This document shows, one piece after another, positions 1 to 8,926 of a DNA stretch of 34,592 nucleotides. The position numbers and the translations under genes were made by a program. The stretch is from Pseudomonadota bacterium (GTDB lineage: Bacteria > Desulfobacterota > Desulfarculia > Adiutricales > JAGVGV01). The DNA is taken from positions 1 to 34,592 of the forward strand of contig JAHJTB010000023.1 of NCBI GenBank assembly GCA_018830135.1. The letters run 5' to 3'. How positions within the stretch are numbered: the stretch's first letter is position 1; each line of letters starts with the position of its first letter. The notes under the pieces were generated by a model, which saw only the letters and a program-made list of their open reading frames with translations, was not told the origin of the DNA and did no database searches.

Positions 1-171
1 CTCTTCCCAGGCCGCGCCGTCTCCGTGGTTGAGATGACGTTGCAGCAGTTCCCCCACGCCGGCGTAGGAACGAGCCGGGTCCAGGCGGGCCATGCCCAGA
101 GGCGGACCGCCGGCATCCGGTTCGCGGCGACCCAGCGGTGAATCCAGGACTGGCGGTCGAGAAGGGCTCAT
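1..171 (-). CDS. Partial protein of unknown function (N-terminal 57 residues)
   Basis: An ATG at 171 opens a frame of 57 codons that runs off the left edge without a stop. A GGGGGA ribosome-binding sequence lies about 5 nt upstream of the ATG on the minus strand, and codon choice (GCC, CTG, CCG) matches the neighbouring genes. The visible residues are Pro/Arg/Gly-rich at first and become more structured after Met27 (GMARLDPARSYAGVGELL). I do not recognise the family. It follows kdsB in the same direction with 78 nt between them, and that gap contains a dispersed repeat, so it may or may not belong to the kdn operon. Met27 is an alternative start. Confidence 0.45.
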   Translation of the reverse strand, partial: MSPSRPPVLDSPLGRREPDAGGPPLGMARLDPARSYAGVGELLQRHLNHGDGAAWEE

Positions 172-205
172 CGGATTCCCCCGTTGAAAGGACGGATGAC
201 TATTG

Positions 206-249
206 AACCCGGATTAGGCGGTTGGGTTCGTAGCGAGGCGTCGAAATGC
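206..249 (-). repeat. Copy of dispersed AACCCGGATT repeat, directly after kdsB stop
   Basis: These 44 bases match the reverse complement of 20282..20325 at 41 of 44 positions. The repeat begins AACCCGGATT and ends GGCGTCGAAATGC, and its last base abuts the kdsB stop codon at 250. In the copy at 20 kb this sequence is one end of a small element with terminal inverted repeats, so this is a solitary end or remnant of the same family. Confidence 0.85.
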
Positions 250-993
250 TCAGCCCGGATCTACCCGGAGCCAGGCCTCGACCTTGGCCACGTCGTCCGG
301 GGTGTCCACCTCGGGCGAGTCCAGATCGGTCAGGACGACCCGGACCCGAAATCCGTGTTCCAGGGCCCGGAGTTGTTCGAGCTTTTCGATGTTTTCCAGC
401 CGGCCCGAGGGGAGGGCCACGAACCGGCGCAGGAAGGCGGCCCGGTAGGCATAGATGCCCAGGTGTTTGTAATAGGCCGTCGGACCGCCCGCCTCCCGGG
501 GCCAGGGGATGGGGGCCCGGGAAAAGTACAGGGCCAGGCCGCGATCGTCGAAGACGACCTTGACGTGATTGGGGTCCTGGATTTCGTGTGGGTCGGCGGT
601 GGGAATGATGGGCGTGGCCATTTCCAGGTCCGGGTCGTCGAGCAGGGGCCGGATGACCTGGGAAATGAGCCGCGGGTCGAAGACGGGCTGATCGCCCTGG
701 ACGTTGACGATGACGTCGTCCGGCCCGGCGCCCAGGACATCGGCCGCCTCGGCCAGGCGATCCGTGCCCGAGGGGTGGTCGGTCCGGGTCATGATCGCCT
801 CGCCGCCGAAGGCCTCGACCGCCTCGAAGATGCGGCGGTCATCCGTGGCTATGATCACGCGGTCCACGCCCTCGGCCAGACGGGCCCGGTCGTGGACGTG
901 CCGAATCATGGGCCGGCCGGCGATCAAGGCCAGGGGCTTGCCCGGAAACCGGGTCGAACCGTACCGGGCCGGGATGACGACCAGGACCTTCAT
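250..993 (-). CDS. kdsB: CMP-Kdo synthetase (3-deoxy-manno-octulosonate cytidylyltransferase), probably acting on 8-amino-Kdo
   Basis: The 247-aa product has the family length and opens with MKVLVVIPARYGSTRFPGKP, the nucleotide-binding start of KdsB (residues 1-20). Other family signatures are ATDD (about 50), HPSGTDR (about 73-79) and NVQGDQP (about 97-103). The enzyme joins CMP from CTP to the C2 hydroxyl of the octulosonic acid, the activation step before transfer to lipid A, in the cytoplasm. It is the last of three minus-strand genes; its ATG lies 7 nt after the kdnA stop with only a weak ribosome-binding sequence, which suggests translational coupling. In Shewanella the KdsB encoded beside kdnA/kdnB prefers Kdo8N over Kdo. 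The same preference here is inferred from the neighbours, not visible in the residues. Confidence 0.95.
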   Translation of the reverse strand: MKVLVVIPARYGSTRFPGKPLALIAGRPMIRHVHDRARLAEGVDRVIIATDDRRIFEAVEAFGGEAIMTRTDHPSGTDRLAEAADVLGAGPDDVIVNVQGDQPVFDPRLISQVIRPLLDDPDLEMATPIIPTADPHEIQDPNHVKVVFDDRGLALYFSRAPIPWPREAGGPTAYYKHLGIYAYRAAFLRRFVALPSGRLENIEKLEQLRALEHGFRVRVVLTDLDSPEVDTPDDVAKVEAWLRVDPG

Positions 994-1000
994 TTCGGTC

Positions 1001-2191
1001 TTAGAGGACCCGGGCGGCCAGGTCCGTAGCGCTCATCAGCCGCTCGAAGTCGGCCTCGGACATGTTGATGTTGATGGGCCAGACCAGCAGGCGGGACATG
1101 ATCGCCGCCGTGCGGGGCAGATCGTCCGGGGCGTAGTTCAGCCGCCGTCCGTCCGCCTGCTCGAAGGGCCAGCCCCGGCCGAAGGGCGTCCTTTTTTCGT
1201 GAAGCTGTTCCCAGCGGCGATGGTAGTGCCAGGTATTGTCGTAAAAATAGACCGCCCCGGCCTTTTGTTCGGCCAGAACGGCGTTGAAGGCCCGGGCCTT
1301 TTCCTCGTCCGGGAGGAAGAAGGCCAGGAAGGTGGCCGTGTCTCCATCCGGGTCGGGCACCTGGCGGAAGGTCACGCCGGGCAGGCCGGCCAGATGGTTC
1401 CTGAGGCGGGCCTTGTTGGCCCGCTGCCGTTCGATCATCATGGGCAGCTTGCCGAGTTGGGCCAGGCCCAGGGCGCCCTGAAGTTCCATCATGCGGTAGT
1501 TGAAGCCGAAGAAACTGCGTCCCTCGTTGCCCCGGCCCACCGGCCGGTGGTCGTGTCCGTGGTCGTGGTATTCCGAGGCCCGGGTCCAGAGGGTCTTGTC
1601 GTTGGTCACGACCATGCCGCCTTCGCCGGTGGTCAGGGTCTTGACCGAATCGAAGGAAAAGGTGCCTAGGGCGCCGAAGGTGCCCAGTCCCCGACCCTTG
1701 AAGGTCCCGCCGCAGGCCTGGGCCGTGTCCTCGATGACCGGCAGGTCCCCGGCCGCTTCTACGATCTCGTCGATGCGGGCCATGGAACCGAGCATGTGGA
1801 CCGGGATGACGGCCCTGGTCTTCGGCGTGCGCCGGTCCCGGACTTCGGCCGGGTCCAGGTTGAGGGTCTCGTCGACTTCGGCCAGGACCGGCACCCCGCC
1901 GGCGTCCAGGACCGCTTCCCAGGTGGCGACAAAGGTGAAGCCGGGTACGATGACCTCGTCGCCCGGGCCCAGGCCCAGAGCGGCCAGGGCCACCTTCAGG
2001 GCCGCGGTGCCGGAGGAAACCGCCAGGGCTTCTGCCGCGCCGCAGTAGCGGGCGAAAGCCTCCTCGAACTGGCGGACCTTGTAAACGCCCCGGCGCTGGT
2101 CGCCGAACTCGTATCGGAAAAGGACCCCGGTCTCGAAGACCTCGAGGACCTCTTTTTTCTCCTCTTCACCAATGACTTCAAAACCGGGCAT
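1001..2191 (-). CDS. kdnA: 8-amino-3,8-dideoxy-manno-octulosonate (Kdo8N) transaminase, DegT/DnrJ/EryC1 family
   Basis: This 396-aa protein is a PLP-dependent sugar aminotransferase. SSGTAAL (59-65) and EDTAQACGG (154-162) are the usual PLP-pocket motifs, and Lys184 in SFDSVKTLTTGEGG is the expected Schiff-base lysine. The N-terminus MPGFEVIGEEEKKEV, the DHGHDH segment (210-215) and a DPDGDTATF segment are features I recall from Shewanella KdnA rather than from generic members such as WecE or ArnB. KdnA converts the 8-oxo-Kdo made by KdnB into Kdo8N using glutamate as amino donor. It lies 57 nt after kdnB and 7 nt before kdsB, which is the context that settles the substrate. Without that context it would be only a generic sugar aminotransferase. 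Confidence 0.85.
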   Translation of the reverse strand: MPGFEVIGEEEKKEVLEVFETGVLFRYEFGDQRRGVYKVRQFEEAFARYCGAAEALAVSSGTAALKVALAALGLGPGDEVIVPGFTFVATWEAVLDAGGVPVLAEVDETLNLDPAEVRDRRTPKTRAVIPVHMLGSMARIDEIVEAAGDLPVIEDTAQACGGTFKGRGLGTFGALGTFSFDSVKTLTTGEGGMVVTNDKTLWTRASEYHDHGHDHRPVGRGNEGRSFFGFNYRMMELQGALGLAQLGKLPMMIERQRANKARLRNHLAGLPGVTFRQVPDPDGDTATFLAFFLPDEEKARAFNAVLAEQKAGAVYFYDNTWHYHRRWEQLHEKRTPFGRGWPFEQADGRRLNYAPDDLPRTAAIMSRLLVWPININMSEADFERLMSATDLAARVL

Positions 2192-2248
2192 GTCAGCCTC
2201 CTTGGGAAATGATCGCGCCGGCCGGGCCTGGATCGCCGGGCAGCGAGC

Positions 2249-3406
2249 TCAGAAAGCGGCCTCGTAAACGGCCCGGGCGTCGGCCGGCGTCATGGCCCGG
2301 GGATTGTTTTCCATGACCCGGGCCAGAGCCAGGCCCTTGGCCGGGAGGTCGTCCAGGGCCTCGGGGGGCACGTCCAGGGCGGCCAGCCCGTCGGGCAGAC
2401 CGAGGTCGCTCATGAGGTCCAGGACGGCTTCCGAGGCAGCCTGGGCCTGGTATTTCGATGTCAGTCCCGTGGGGTCCATGCCCATGACCCGAGCGATGGT
2501 CGAGAATTTCTCGGGGCTGCCCAGGGCGTTGAAACGCATGACGTGGGGCAGCAGCATGGCATTGGCCAGGCCGTGGGGGATGCCGTAGATCGCGCCCAGG
2601 GGATAGCTCAGGGCGTGGACGGCGGTCACGCCGGCGTTGGCCAGGCCCAGGCCGGCCAGCAGGCTGCCCAGGAGCATGTTTTCCCGTGCGGGCAGGTTGC
2701 GGCCGTCGGCCACGGCCAGAGGCAGGTTGGCCGAGATCAGGCGGATGGCCTCCAGGGCGACGAGATCGCTCATGGGATTGGCCTTGACGCTGGTGTACGA
2801 CTCGACGGCGTGGCAGAGGGCGTCCAGCCCGGTGGTGGCCGTCAGGCCGGGGGGCAGGGTCAGGGTCAGGACCGGGTCCAGCAGGGCCAGGTCCGGAAAC
2901 ATGAAGCGGCTGTTGATGCCGCCCTTGATCTTCGAGGCCCGGGTGGTGAAGACCGCCGTCCAGGTCACTTCACTTCCGGTCCCGGCCGTGGTCGGGACCA
3001 TGATCGTGGGCAGTCCGGGACGGGGCACCAGGTTCACGCCGACGTAGTCGGCGGCCCGGCCGTCATTGAGGGCCAGGACAGCCGCGGCCTTGGCCAGGTC
3101 CATGGCCGAACCTCCGCCGATGCCGACGACCAGATCGCAGCCCGCCTCGCGGGCCCTGGCCGCGGCCGCATCCGCTTCGGCGGGTTCGGGTTCCTGGGTG
3201 AAGTCCTGGAAAAGGACGCACTCCAGACCGCCGGCCTTGAGCAGGTCGGCGGCCTGTGCTTGCAGTCCCTGCCCGGACAGAGAGGGATCGATGACCAGGA
3301 GGGCCTTGCGGCCGAACGACGCGGCTTCCGGTTCCAGCCGGGCCAGGGCTCCGCTGCCGAAGACGTATCGGGTGGCGCCGTGAAAATCAAATACCCTCGA
3401 ACTCAT
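2249..3406 (-). CDS. kdnB: Kdo 8-oxidase, iron-containing alcohol dehydrogenase family
   Basis: This 385-aa protein is a full-length group III (iron-type) alcohol dehydrogenase. GIGGGSAMD (95-103) is the nucleotide-binding loop, and VPTTAGTGSEVT (137-148) is the family signature. The metal ligands are all present: Asp195 and His199 in GLDALCHAVESY, His264 in VHALSYPLG, and His278 in GIPHGLANA. In the kdn pathway this enzyme oxidises C8 of Kdo so that KdnA can aminate it. A strong AGGAGG ribosome-binding sequence precedes the ATG at 3406, and the gene is first of the kdnB-kdnA-kdsB run. The family has many substrates (butanol, lactaldehyde, 1,3-propanediol), so the specific call depends on the adjacent kdnA and kdsB. 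Confidence 0.8.
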   Translation of the reverse strand: MSSRVFDFHGATRYVFGSGALARLEPEAASFGRKALLVIDPSLSGQGLQAQAADLLKAGGLECVLFQDFTQEPEPAEADAAAARAREAGCDLVVGIGGGSAMDLAKAAAVLALNDGRAADYVGVNLVPRPGLPTIMVPTTAGTGSEVTWTAVFTTRASKIKGGINSRFMFPDLALLDPVLTLTLPPGLTATTGLDALCHAVESYTSVKANPMSDLVALEAIRLISANLPLAVADGRNLPARENMLLGSLLAGLGLANAGVTAVHALSYPLGAIYGIPHGLANAMLLPHVMRFNALGSPEKFSTIARVMGMDPTGLTSKYQAQAASEAVLDLMSDLGLPDGLAALDVPPEALDDLPAKGLALARVMENNPRAMTPADARAVYEAAF

Positions 3407-3417
3407 GTTCCCTCCTT

Positions 3418-3435
3418 AAAATCCGGGTTAAAACC
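3418..3435 (+). repeat. Short copy of the AAAATCCGGGTTAAAACC repeat end
   Basis: Eighteen bases identical to 20314..20331, which straddle the right end of the MITE-like element. Here the copy sits just upstream of the kdnB ribosome-binding site. Together with the oppositely oriented copy at 206..249, it brackets the kdn operon with inverted AACCCGGATT/AATCCGGGTT ends. Confidence 0.7.
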
Positions 3436-3517
3436 GTTTGGGACCGGAGCATAGCATGGCCCGGGTCCGGAGGCAAATTCTGTTTGAATCCCTGGAGATC
3501 AAAGCGCTTATGGTTTT

Positions 3518-4552
3518 TCAGAAACCGGGCCGGGCCGGATCGTCCAGGTTCTCCGGGCCCATCTCCCGCCGGCCGGCCCCGATTTCCCGGACCATGTCCG
3601 CCAGGGCCGCGTTGAGCGGGGTTGGGCGGCCGTGCTCCCGGCCCCGATCCACGACGTACCCGTTGAGGTAATCGATCTCGGTCCGGCGTCCGTGTTCCAG
3701 GTCCTGAAGCATGGAGGGCCGGGTCCGGATGAAGGCGGGGGCCGTGGCCTCGAGGACCTGGTGGCGGAAGGCCTCGGCCTCGGGACTGGAATCCGCGAGA
3801 AAGGCGGCGTAGTCGAGCCTGCCGCCGGCGCCCGGCTCGACCCGGACGCCCATGGCCTGGGCCACGCCCATGGCCTCGGCCATGATCCGCAGATACGAGC
3901 TCCGGCCCCGGGGCTCGCTCAGGAGTCGGCCCACGGTCCAGCCGGTCACGGCCGTGGTCGGGTTGACGCAGCAGTTGTCGATCAGCTTGGCGAACAGTTC
4001 GCCCTTGATGTTGTCGGAAATCCGGGTCGGGACCGCCGGGTCCAGGACCGTGCGGACGGTTTCCAGGGCCTCGCGGTCGGGGCCGTCCAGGCTGCCGATG
4101 ACCATCTCCGTGACGTCGGTCACCTCGATCTCGGCCGGGCCGAGCCGTTCCGCGCTCAGGCGCACCACGCAGGCCACCACGCGGCGGGGACCCAGAATTT
4201 CGGCCAGTTCGGTTTCGACCATGCCGTTCTGGAGCGAGACCACCAGAGAGTCGTCGTGCAGGCGGGGCGGAAGTTCCCGGGCCGCGGCCGCGCAGTCCGT
4301 GGCCTTGGTGGCCAGAAAAACCAGGTCCAGGGGACCGGTCAGGTCCTCGAGGGAACGGACCGCATGCAGCCGAACATTCGGGTCCTGAACCTTGCCGGAC
4401 AGATGCAGGCCGGGGGAGGCCAGCCGGTCCGCGACGGCCTGGTGTCTGGCCACGACGACGGGGTCCCGGCCGGCCAGTTTCAACAGGCCGGCCACGGTGC
4501 CGCCCACGGCGCCCGCGCCGATAACGGCCAGCCTGATCGGGTCGTCGAACAT
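3518..4552 (-). CDS. 2-dehydropantoate 2-reductase family protein (PanE/ApbA-like)
   Basis: This 344-aa protein starts with a Rossmann motif VIGAGAVGG (about 10-18) for NADPH and continues with FLATKATD and SLQNGMVE segments. It carries the NIKGELFAKLIDNCCVNP block, which contains the catalytic-type lysine and the asparagine of ketopantoate reductases. The C-terminal half has the helical substrate domain, including a family-typical stretch near residues 285-305. It would reduce 2-dehydropantoate to pantoate in coenzyme A synthesis. At 344 aa it is longer than E. coli PanE (about 300), and many paralogues act on other 2-oxo acids, so the exact substrate is open. It is transcribed in the same direction as the genes on either side (gaps of 111 and 74 nt), with no other pantothenate gene nearby. 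Confidence 0.8.
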   Translation of the reverse strand: MFDDPIRLAVIGAGAVGGTVAGLLKLAGRDPVVVARHQAVADRLASPGLHLSGKVQDPNVRLHAVRSLEDLTGPLDLVFLATKATDCAAAARELPPRLHDDSLVVSLQNGMVETELAEILGPRRVVACVVRLSAERLGPAEIEVTDVTEMVIGSLDGPDREALETVRTVLDPAVPTRISDNIKGELFAKLIDNCCVNPTTAVTGWTVGRLLSEPRGRSSYLRIMAEAMGVAQAMGVRVEPGAGGRLDYAAFLADSSPEAEAFRHQVLEATAPAFIRTRPSMLQDLEHGRRTEIDYLNGYVVDRGREHGRPTPLNAALADMVREIGAGRREMGPENLDDPARPGF

Positions 4553-4626
4553 GAGTCCTCCCTGGCGGGCGAAATCGGACCTCGACGGCCGGTCCCGCCC
4601 GGATGGGGTTCAGGCCGGTTCGGCCG

Positions 4627-5301
4627 TCAGTCCGGTTCGGAGTGCGGGTCGGATTCCGTCTCCGGCGGGGTCCATCCGGATTCGGACGCCGACGGGACGT
4701 CGTAGGCCGAACCCCCGAAGACGTCGCGATAGGCCACGGCCACCATGCATATCTGGATGGGCAGGGTCAGGACGACCCCGAGGCCGCACAGGATCGATCC
4801 GATCCCGCCAATGACCGCGGCCAGGACGCCGAAGCCCATAAACGGCCAGAAATTGGACCGGACCATGGCGATGCTGGCCATGCCGGCCGCCCAGAAAGGC
4901 ATGTTTTGTTCCACGATCAGAAAAAGGCCGAACATGAGCAGGGCTTCGGCGGCCAGATAGAGGGCCAGCGAAAGAAGATGCCCGATAATGGGAATGATGT
5001 TGAGAATGAGCCAGACGATCAACAGGGCCAGCCCCCAGAGAAAGACGAACAAAAAGGACTGCAGGAACCAGCCGAAGCCTTTGAACACATCCCCGGCCTG
5101 GGGCGGCGGGACCACGCCGTCGAGAAGTCCCAGGGCGATGAGGATCAGGCCGGCGGCCATGGGGCCGGCCAGGATGCCGCCGGTGATGGACCCGAGCAGG
5201 ACGGCCAGGACCGAGGCCAGCAACAGGACCATGAAGTTGTTTTTGTAAAGATTGAAACCTTGACTCAGCCACGCTTCGAACCGGACTTCAGGCCCGTTCA
5301 T
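4627..5301 (-). CDS. Integral membrane protein of unknown function
   Basis: The 224-aa product has about five to six hydrophobic segments, roughly residues 22-45, 48-62, 78-100, 103-130, 133-160 and 150-178. A short cytoplasmic-looking N-terminus (ARF-like EAWLSQGFNLYKNNF) precedes them, and a polar Asp/Glu/Pro-rich tail follows from about residue 195. This layout resembles small multi-pass proteins of the DUF975 or glycerophosphodiesterase-membrane-domain type, but I cannot assign a family with confidence. The ATG at 5301 has an upstream AAGGAGGGC ribosome-binding sequence, and a good sigma70-type promoter lies 85-115 nt further upstream. No function can be inferred from the neighbours. Confidence 0.8.
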   Translation of the reverse strand: MNGPEVRFEAWLSQGFNLYKNNFMVLLLASVLAVLLGSITGGILAGPMAAGLILIALGLLDGVVPPPQAGDVFKGFGWFLQSFLFVFLWGLALLIVWLILNIIPIIGHLLSLALYLAAEALLMFGLFLIVEQNMPFWAAGMASIAMVRSNFWPFMGFGVLAAVIGGIGSILCGLGVVLTLPIQICMVAVAYRDVFGGSAYDVPSASESGWTPPETESDPHSEPD

Positions 5302-5385
5302 TTCGCCCTCCTTAGCCCTGCGACGGAATCGTCTCCGCCTGGTTAGCGGTTTGGGTCGAATAGGAGTTCGCTGTCGTCTCAGAAG

Positions 5386-5415
5386 ATATTAGGTGGGAAC
5401 CGGCCCGGGTGTCAA
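5386..5415 (-). promoter_or_regulatory. Sigma70-type promoter for the membrane protein gene at 4627-5301
   Basis: On the minus strand TTGACA (5415-5410) is followed after 18 nt by TAATAT (5391-5386). That is a perfect -35 and a five-of-six -10 match, placing the start of transcription near 5379, about 78 nt before the ATG. Confidence 0.7.
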
Positions 5416-5441
5416 GAGGGGGGGCGGAATCCGGTCTTGCC

Positions 5442-5470
5442 TTGACGGCCCTCCGGACCGGGTTTAAGAT
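5442..5470 (+). promoter_or_regulatory. Sigma70-type promoter for the PfpI-family gene
   Basis: TTGACG (5442-5447), a 17-nt spacer, then TAAGAT (5465-5470). Predicted transcription start is near 5477, leaving a leader of about 150 nt before the ATG at 5630. Confidence 0.65.
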
Positions 5471-5629
5471 TTCATGGGGTGTCTTGTGCCTTAGGCGTGC
5501 CTTATGATTTGATGAATGGAAATGGATTTCGTCCGGACCAATGCGGGCGCGGGGCGGAAGGACGAAAGAGGGGACCGCCATTTTTTGAAAAATCCTGAAA
5601 TATTGTCGTCGAAACCGGGAGGGCGTGAA

Positions 5630-6154
5630 ATGGGTCTGGAAGGAAAGCGGGTCGCGATTTTGGCCGAGGAGATGTACAACGAGTTCGATCTGTGGTACCC
5701 CTACTACCGGCTCAAGGAGGAGGGGGCCGGCGTGGTCCTGGTCGGTTCGAGCGCTTCGGCGACGTATCGGAGCAAGGTCGGCCTGCCGGTGACCGTGGAC
5801 GCGGCGGCGGACGGGGTCCTGGCGGCCGATTTTCAGGGGCTGGTCATTCCGGGCGGGTACGCGCCGGACCACATGCGACGCAATCCGGCCATGGTCGGCC
5901 TGGTCCGGGAAATGGACGCGGCCGGCAAGGTCGTGGCCGCCATCTGCCACGCCGGCTGGATGCTCACCTCGGCGGACATCGTGCGCGGCCGCCGGCTGAC
6001 CAGCTTTTTCGCCATCCGGGACGACCTGGTCCACGCCGGGGCGCAGTGGGTGGACGAAGAGGTGGTCATCGACGGGAACCTGATTACCAGCCGCACCCCG
6101 GACGACCTGCCCGTCTTCATGAAAGCGGTCATTGCCGCGCTGGCCCGGAGTTGA
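5630..6154 (+). CDS. DJ-1/PfpI family protein (putative cysteine hydrolase, glyoxalase or deglycase)
   Basis: The 174-aa protein has the single class I glutamine-amidotransferase-like domain of the DJ-1/PfpI family. The nucleophile elbow is AICHAGWML with Cys106 followed by His107; a conserved acidic residue (Glu14, in LAEEMYNEFD) and GLVIPGGYAPD (70-80) complete the site. I chose the ATG at 5630 because GGGAGGG precedes it by 6-7 nt and homologues begin at this point; an upstream in-frame ATG at 5516 adds 38 residues of low-quality sequence. Members are stress-related proteases, glyoxalases or protein/nucleotide deglycases, and the sequence does not say which. It has its own promoter and is monocistronic. 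Confidence 0.88.
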   Translation: MGLEGKRVAILAEEMYNEFDLWYPYYRLKEEGAGVVLVGSSASATYRSKVGLPVTVDAAADGVLAADFQGLVIPGGYAPDHMRRNPAMVGLVREMDAAGKVVAAICHAGWMLTSADIVRGRRLTSFFAIRDDLVHAGAQWVDEEVVIDGNLITSRTPDDLPVFMKAVIAALARS

Positions 6155-6166
6155 GGTCCGGGGCCG

Positions 6167-6535
6167 TCATTTCAAAAAGCGGATGGTGACCGGGTAGCGG
6201 TAGGCGATCCCGTCGTTGGCCCGGATGGACGCGATGACGACCATGATGAAGCCGAAAACGCCCAGGGCGATCAGAATGAAAGCACCGACCACCACCAGGA
6301 CCAGCGGGGCGGCGACAAAGGCATAGATCAGCATGCTGATCTGAAAGTTGAGCGATTCCTTGCCCTGGTCGTCGACAAAGGGGTCCTCGTTTTTTTTCAG
6401 CAGCCAGATGACCAGGGGGCCGATGACGTTGCCGAAGGGGATGCCCACGTACCCGGACAGGGCCAGCAGGTGGCAGAGCATCCCGTAGGTCTGGGACCGG
6501 CGGTCCGATTCGATCCGGTCCTGGGCCTGGTTCAT
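6167..6535 (-). CDS. Small membrane protein, DUF4870 (Tic20-like) family
   Basis: The 122-aa product has a polar N-terminus, then YGMLCHLLALSGYVGIPFGNVIGPLVIWLLKK (about 17-48), ending in the typical Lys-rich turn. This is followed by DDQGKESLNFQIS (about 55-67), the most diagnostic segment of the DUF4870 family, and two further hydrophobic helices (about 68-105). Function of the family is unknown; it sits in the inner membrane. AAAAGGAGGGA precedes the ATG at a good distance. The gene is convergent with the PfpI gene (12 nt apart) and divergent from purA. Confidence 0.85.
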   Translation of the reverse strand: MNQAQDRIESDRRSQTYGMLCHLLALSGYVGIPFGNVIGPLVIWLLKKNEDPFVDDQGKESLNFQISMLIYAFVAAPLVLVVVGAFILIALGVFGFIMVVIASIRANDGIAYRYPVTIRFLK

Positions 6536-6567
6536 GGCGGTCCCTCCTTTTCGCGACGATGCGGCAT

Positions 6568-7936
<1,369 letters not shown>

Positions 7937-7971
7937 TGAAGCCCCGGCGGTCTGGTCCGGATTATTCACGG

Positions 7972-8004
7972 CCCCAGGTTTCGTTTCCGGCGGGGAAACC
8001 GGGG
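7972..8004 (+). terminator. Possible hairpin downstream of purA
   Basis: CCCC-A-GGTTTC (7972-7982) can pair with GAAACC-GGGG (7995-8004) around a 12-nt loop, 35 nt after the purA stop. It lacks a clean T run, so it may only be an RNA-stabilising structure. The rest of 7937-8209 shows no gene. Confidence 0.3.
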
Positions 8005-8209
8005 TGAAGCTGTATTTTGATACTGCGAACCCCGGTTGACAAAGCTGGAAGCGAAAGACGGCGCCGCCTCAGGTGAAGAAAACCAAGACTTATTCCGGGA
8101 GGAGTCCAGAAAACGCTGACTTCCGGCGAGGAACCAACAACCCGGCTTAACGGGGCTGAACGCTCTTAACATAATTGCATTCATTGGTTTTCTTCATGAA
8201 TAATTCGGC

Positions 8210-8605
8210 CTAATCCGCCGGGACGTGGGTGGTGGTCACCTCGGCCAAAAGCCGGTCCGACCGGCCCGTGATCCGGGTCCGGATCACGGTCACCCGGCGG
8301 CCGCGACGGACGACCCGGGCCTCGGACCAGACCTCGCCGCCCCGCTGATTGCCCAGGAGCGAGGCGTGAAGGTCCACGGCCAGGGGAAAGCCCTGGCCCT
8401 CCGGCCCCAGTTCCACGCTTTCCAGGACCAGGACCGAAGCGGTCACGTCGGCCAGCCAGAGCATGGCCCCGGCCTGAACCAGCCCGTACGGGTTGAGCGC
8501 GCCTTCGCCCACGGGCATCCGGCACAAGACCCGGTCCGGCCCCCGTTCCTCGATGAAAAACTCCAGCGCTCCGTTTCGTTTGTCGCTCTTGATGTGTTCC
8601 AGCAT
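8210..8605 (-). CDS. Hotdog-fold thioesterase, PaaI/YbgC-like
   Basis: The 131-aa product fits a single hotdog domain. The segment MPVGEGALNPYGLVQAGAMLWLAD matches the active-site helix region of PaaI-type acyl-CoA thioesterases, where the usual His-Gly-Gly is replaced by Val-Gln-Ala-Gly and the following Asp is kept. The beta strands after it (WSEARVVRRGRRVTVIRTRI, about 92-111) match the family's C-terminal sheet. I chose the ATG at 8605 because GGGAGG precedes it by 5 nt; an in-frame ATG 45 nt upstream lacks one. It would hydrolyse acyl-CoA (aromatic or medium-chain) thioesters, but the substrate is unknown and the neighbours do not help. Confidence 0.8.
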   Translation of the reverse strand: MLEHIKSDKRNGALEFFIEERGPDRVLCRMPVGEGALNPYGLVQAGAMLWLADVTASVLVLESVELGPEGQGFPLAVDLHASLLGNQRGGEVWSEARVVRRGRRVTVIRTRITGRSDRLLAEVTTTHVPAD

Positions 8606-8852
8606 GTATCCTCCCGGCCGCCGACCGCCGCAAGCCATTTCCTCCGACACCCGACGCCGCGCTTTTCCTGAATTCAGGCGAGAGATACCCTATACCATAT
8701 TCAGGGACAGGCTGCCCAGGGTCGGAGCCGGGGTTTTTACTGGAGAGGTCCGTAAAGGCGGGTGAATTTTTCCTGATTCCCAAGCTCCCGCTTCCCTCCT
8801 TTTCCGCTACGGCGTTGTTTCCCGCCATGGTCGCGTCATGCTGGATAAGGTG

Positions 8853-8901
8853 TTGAAGCAGAGCTTCAAGGCCAAAAGGCGTTCCCAAGCTGGAGCTTGG
8901 G
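8853..8901. repeat. Tandem hairpin intergenic repeat
   Basis: Two perfect short palindromes lie 14 nt apart: TTGAAGC-AGA-GCTTCAA (8853-8869) and CCCAAGCT-GG-AGCTTGGG (8884-8901). The second, extended to 8881-8910, matches 26839..26868 at 22 of 30 positions. Such GTTCCCAAGCT...AGCTTGGG repeats are scattered in many bacterial genomes; no T run follows, so a terminator role is doubtful. Confidence 0.6.
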
Positions 8902-8926
8902 CACGAGCGGCAAAATTTTTATCACA

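Larger units (their letters stand above)
5302..5629. other. Divergent promoter region between membrane protein and PfpI genes
   Basis: This 328-nt gap contains a minus-strand and a plus-strand sigma70-like promoter about 30 nt apart (annotated separately), a rough G run near 5417-5425, and a roughly 150-nt leader for the plus-strand gene. I see no small gene in it. Confidence 0.6.

Noticed and set aside
2543-3454. Other long antisense frames over kdnB, and likewise at 15177-16658 and 17909-19480
   Set aside because: Same explanation: shadow frames of high-GC genes with Gln/Gly/Arg-rich translations and no ribosome-binding sites.
8884-8901. Rho-independent terminator of the thioesterase or another gene
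   Set aside because: The stem is followed by GCACGAGC, not a T run, and the thioesterase gene is transcribed away from it.
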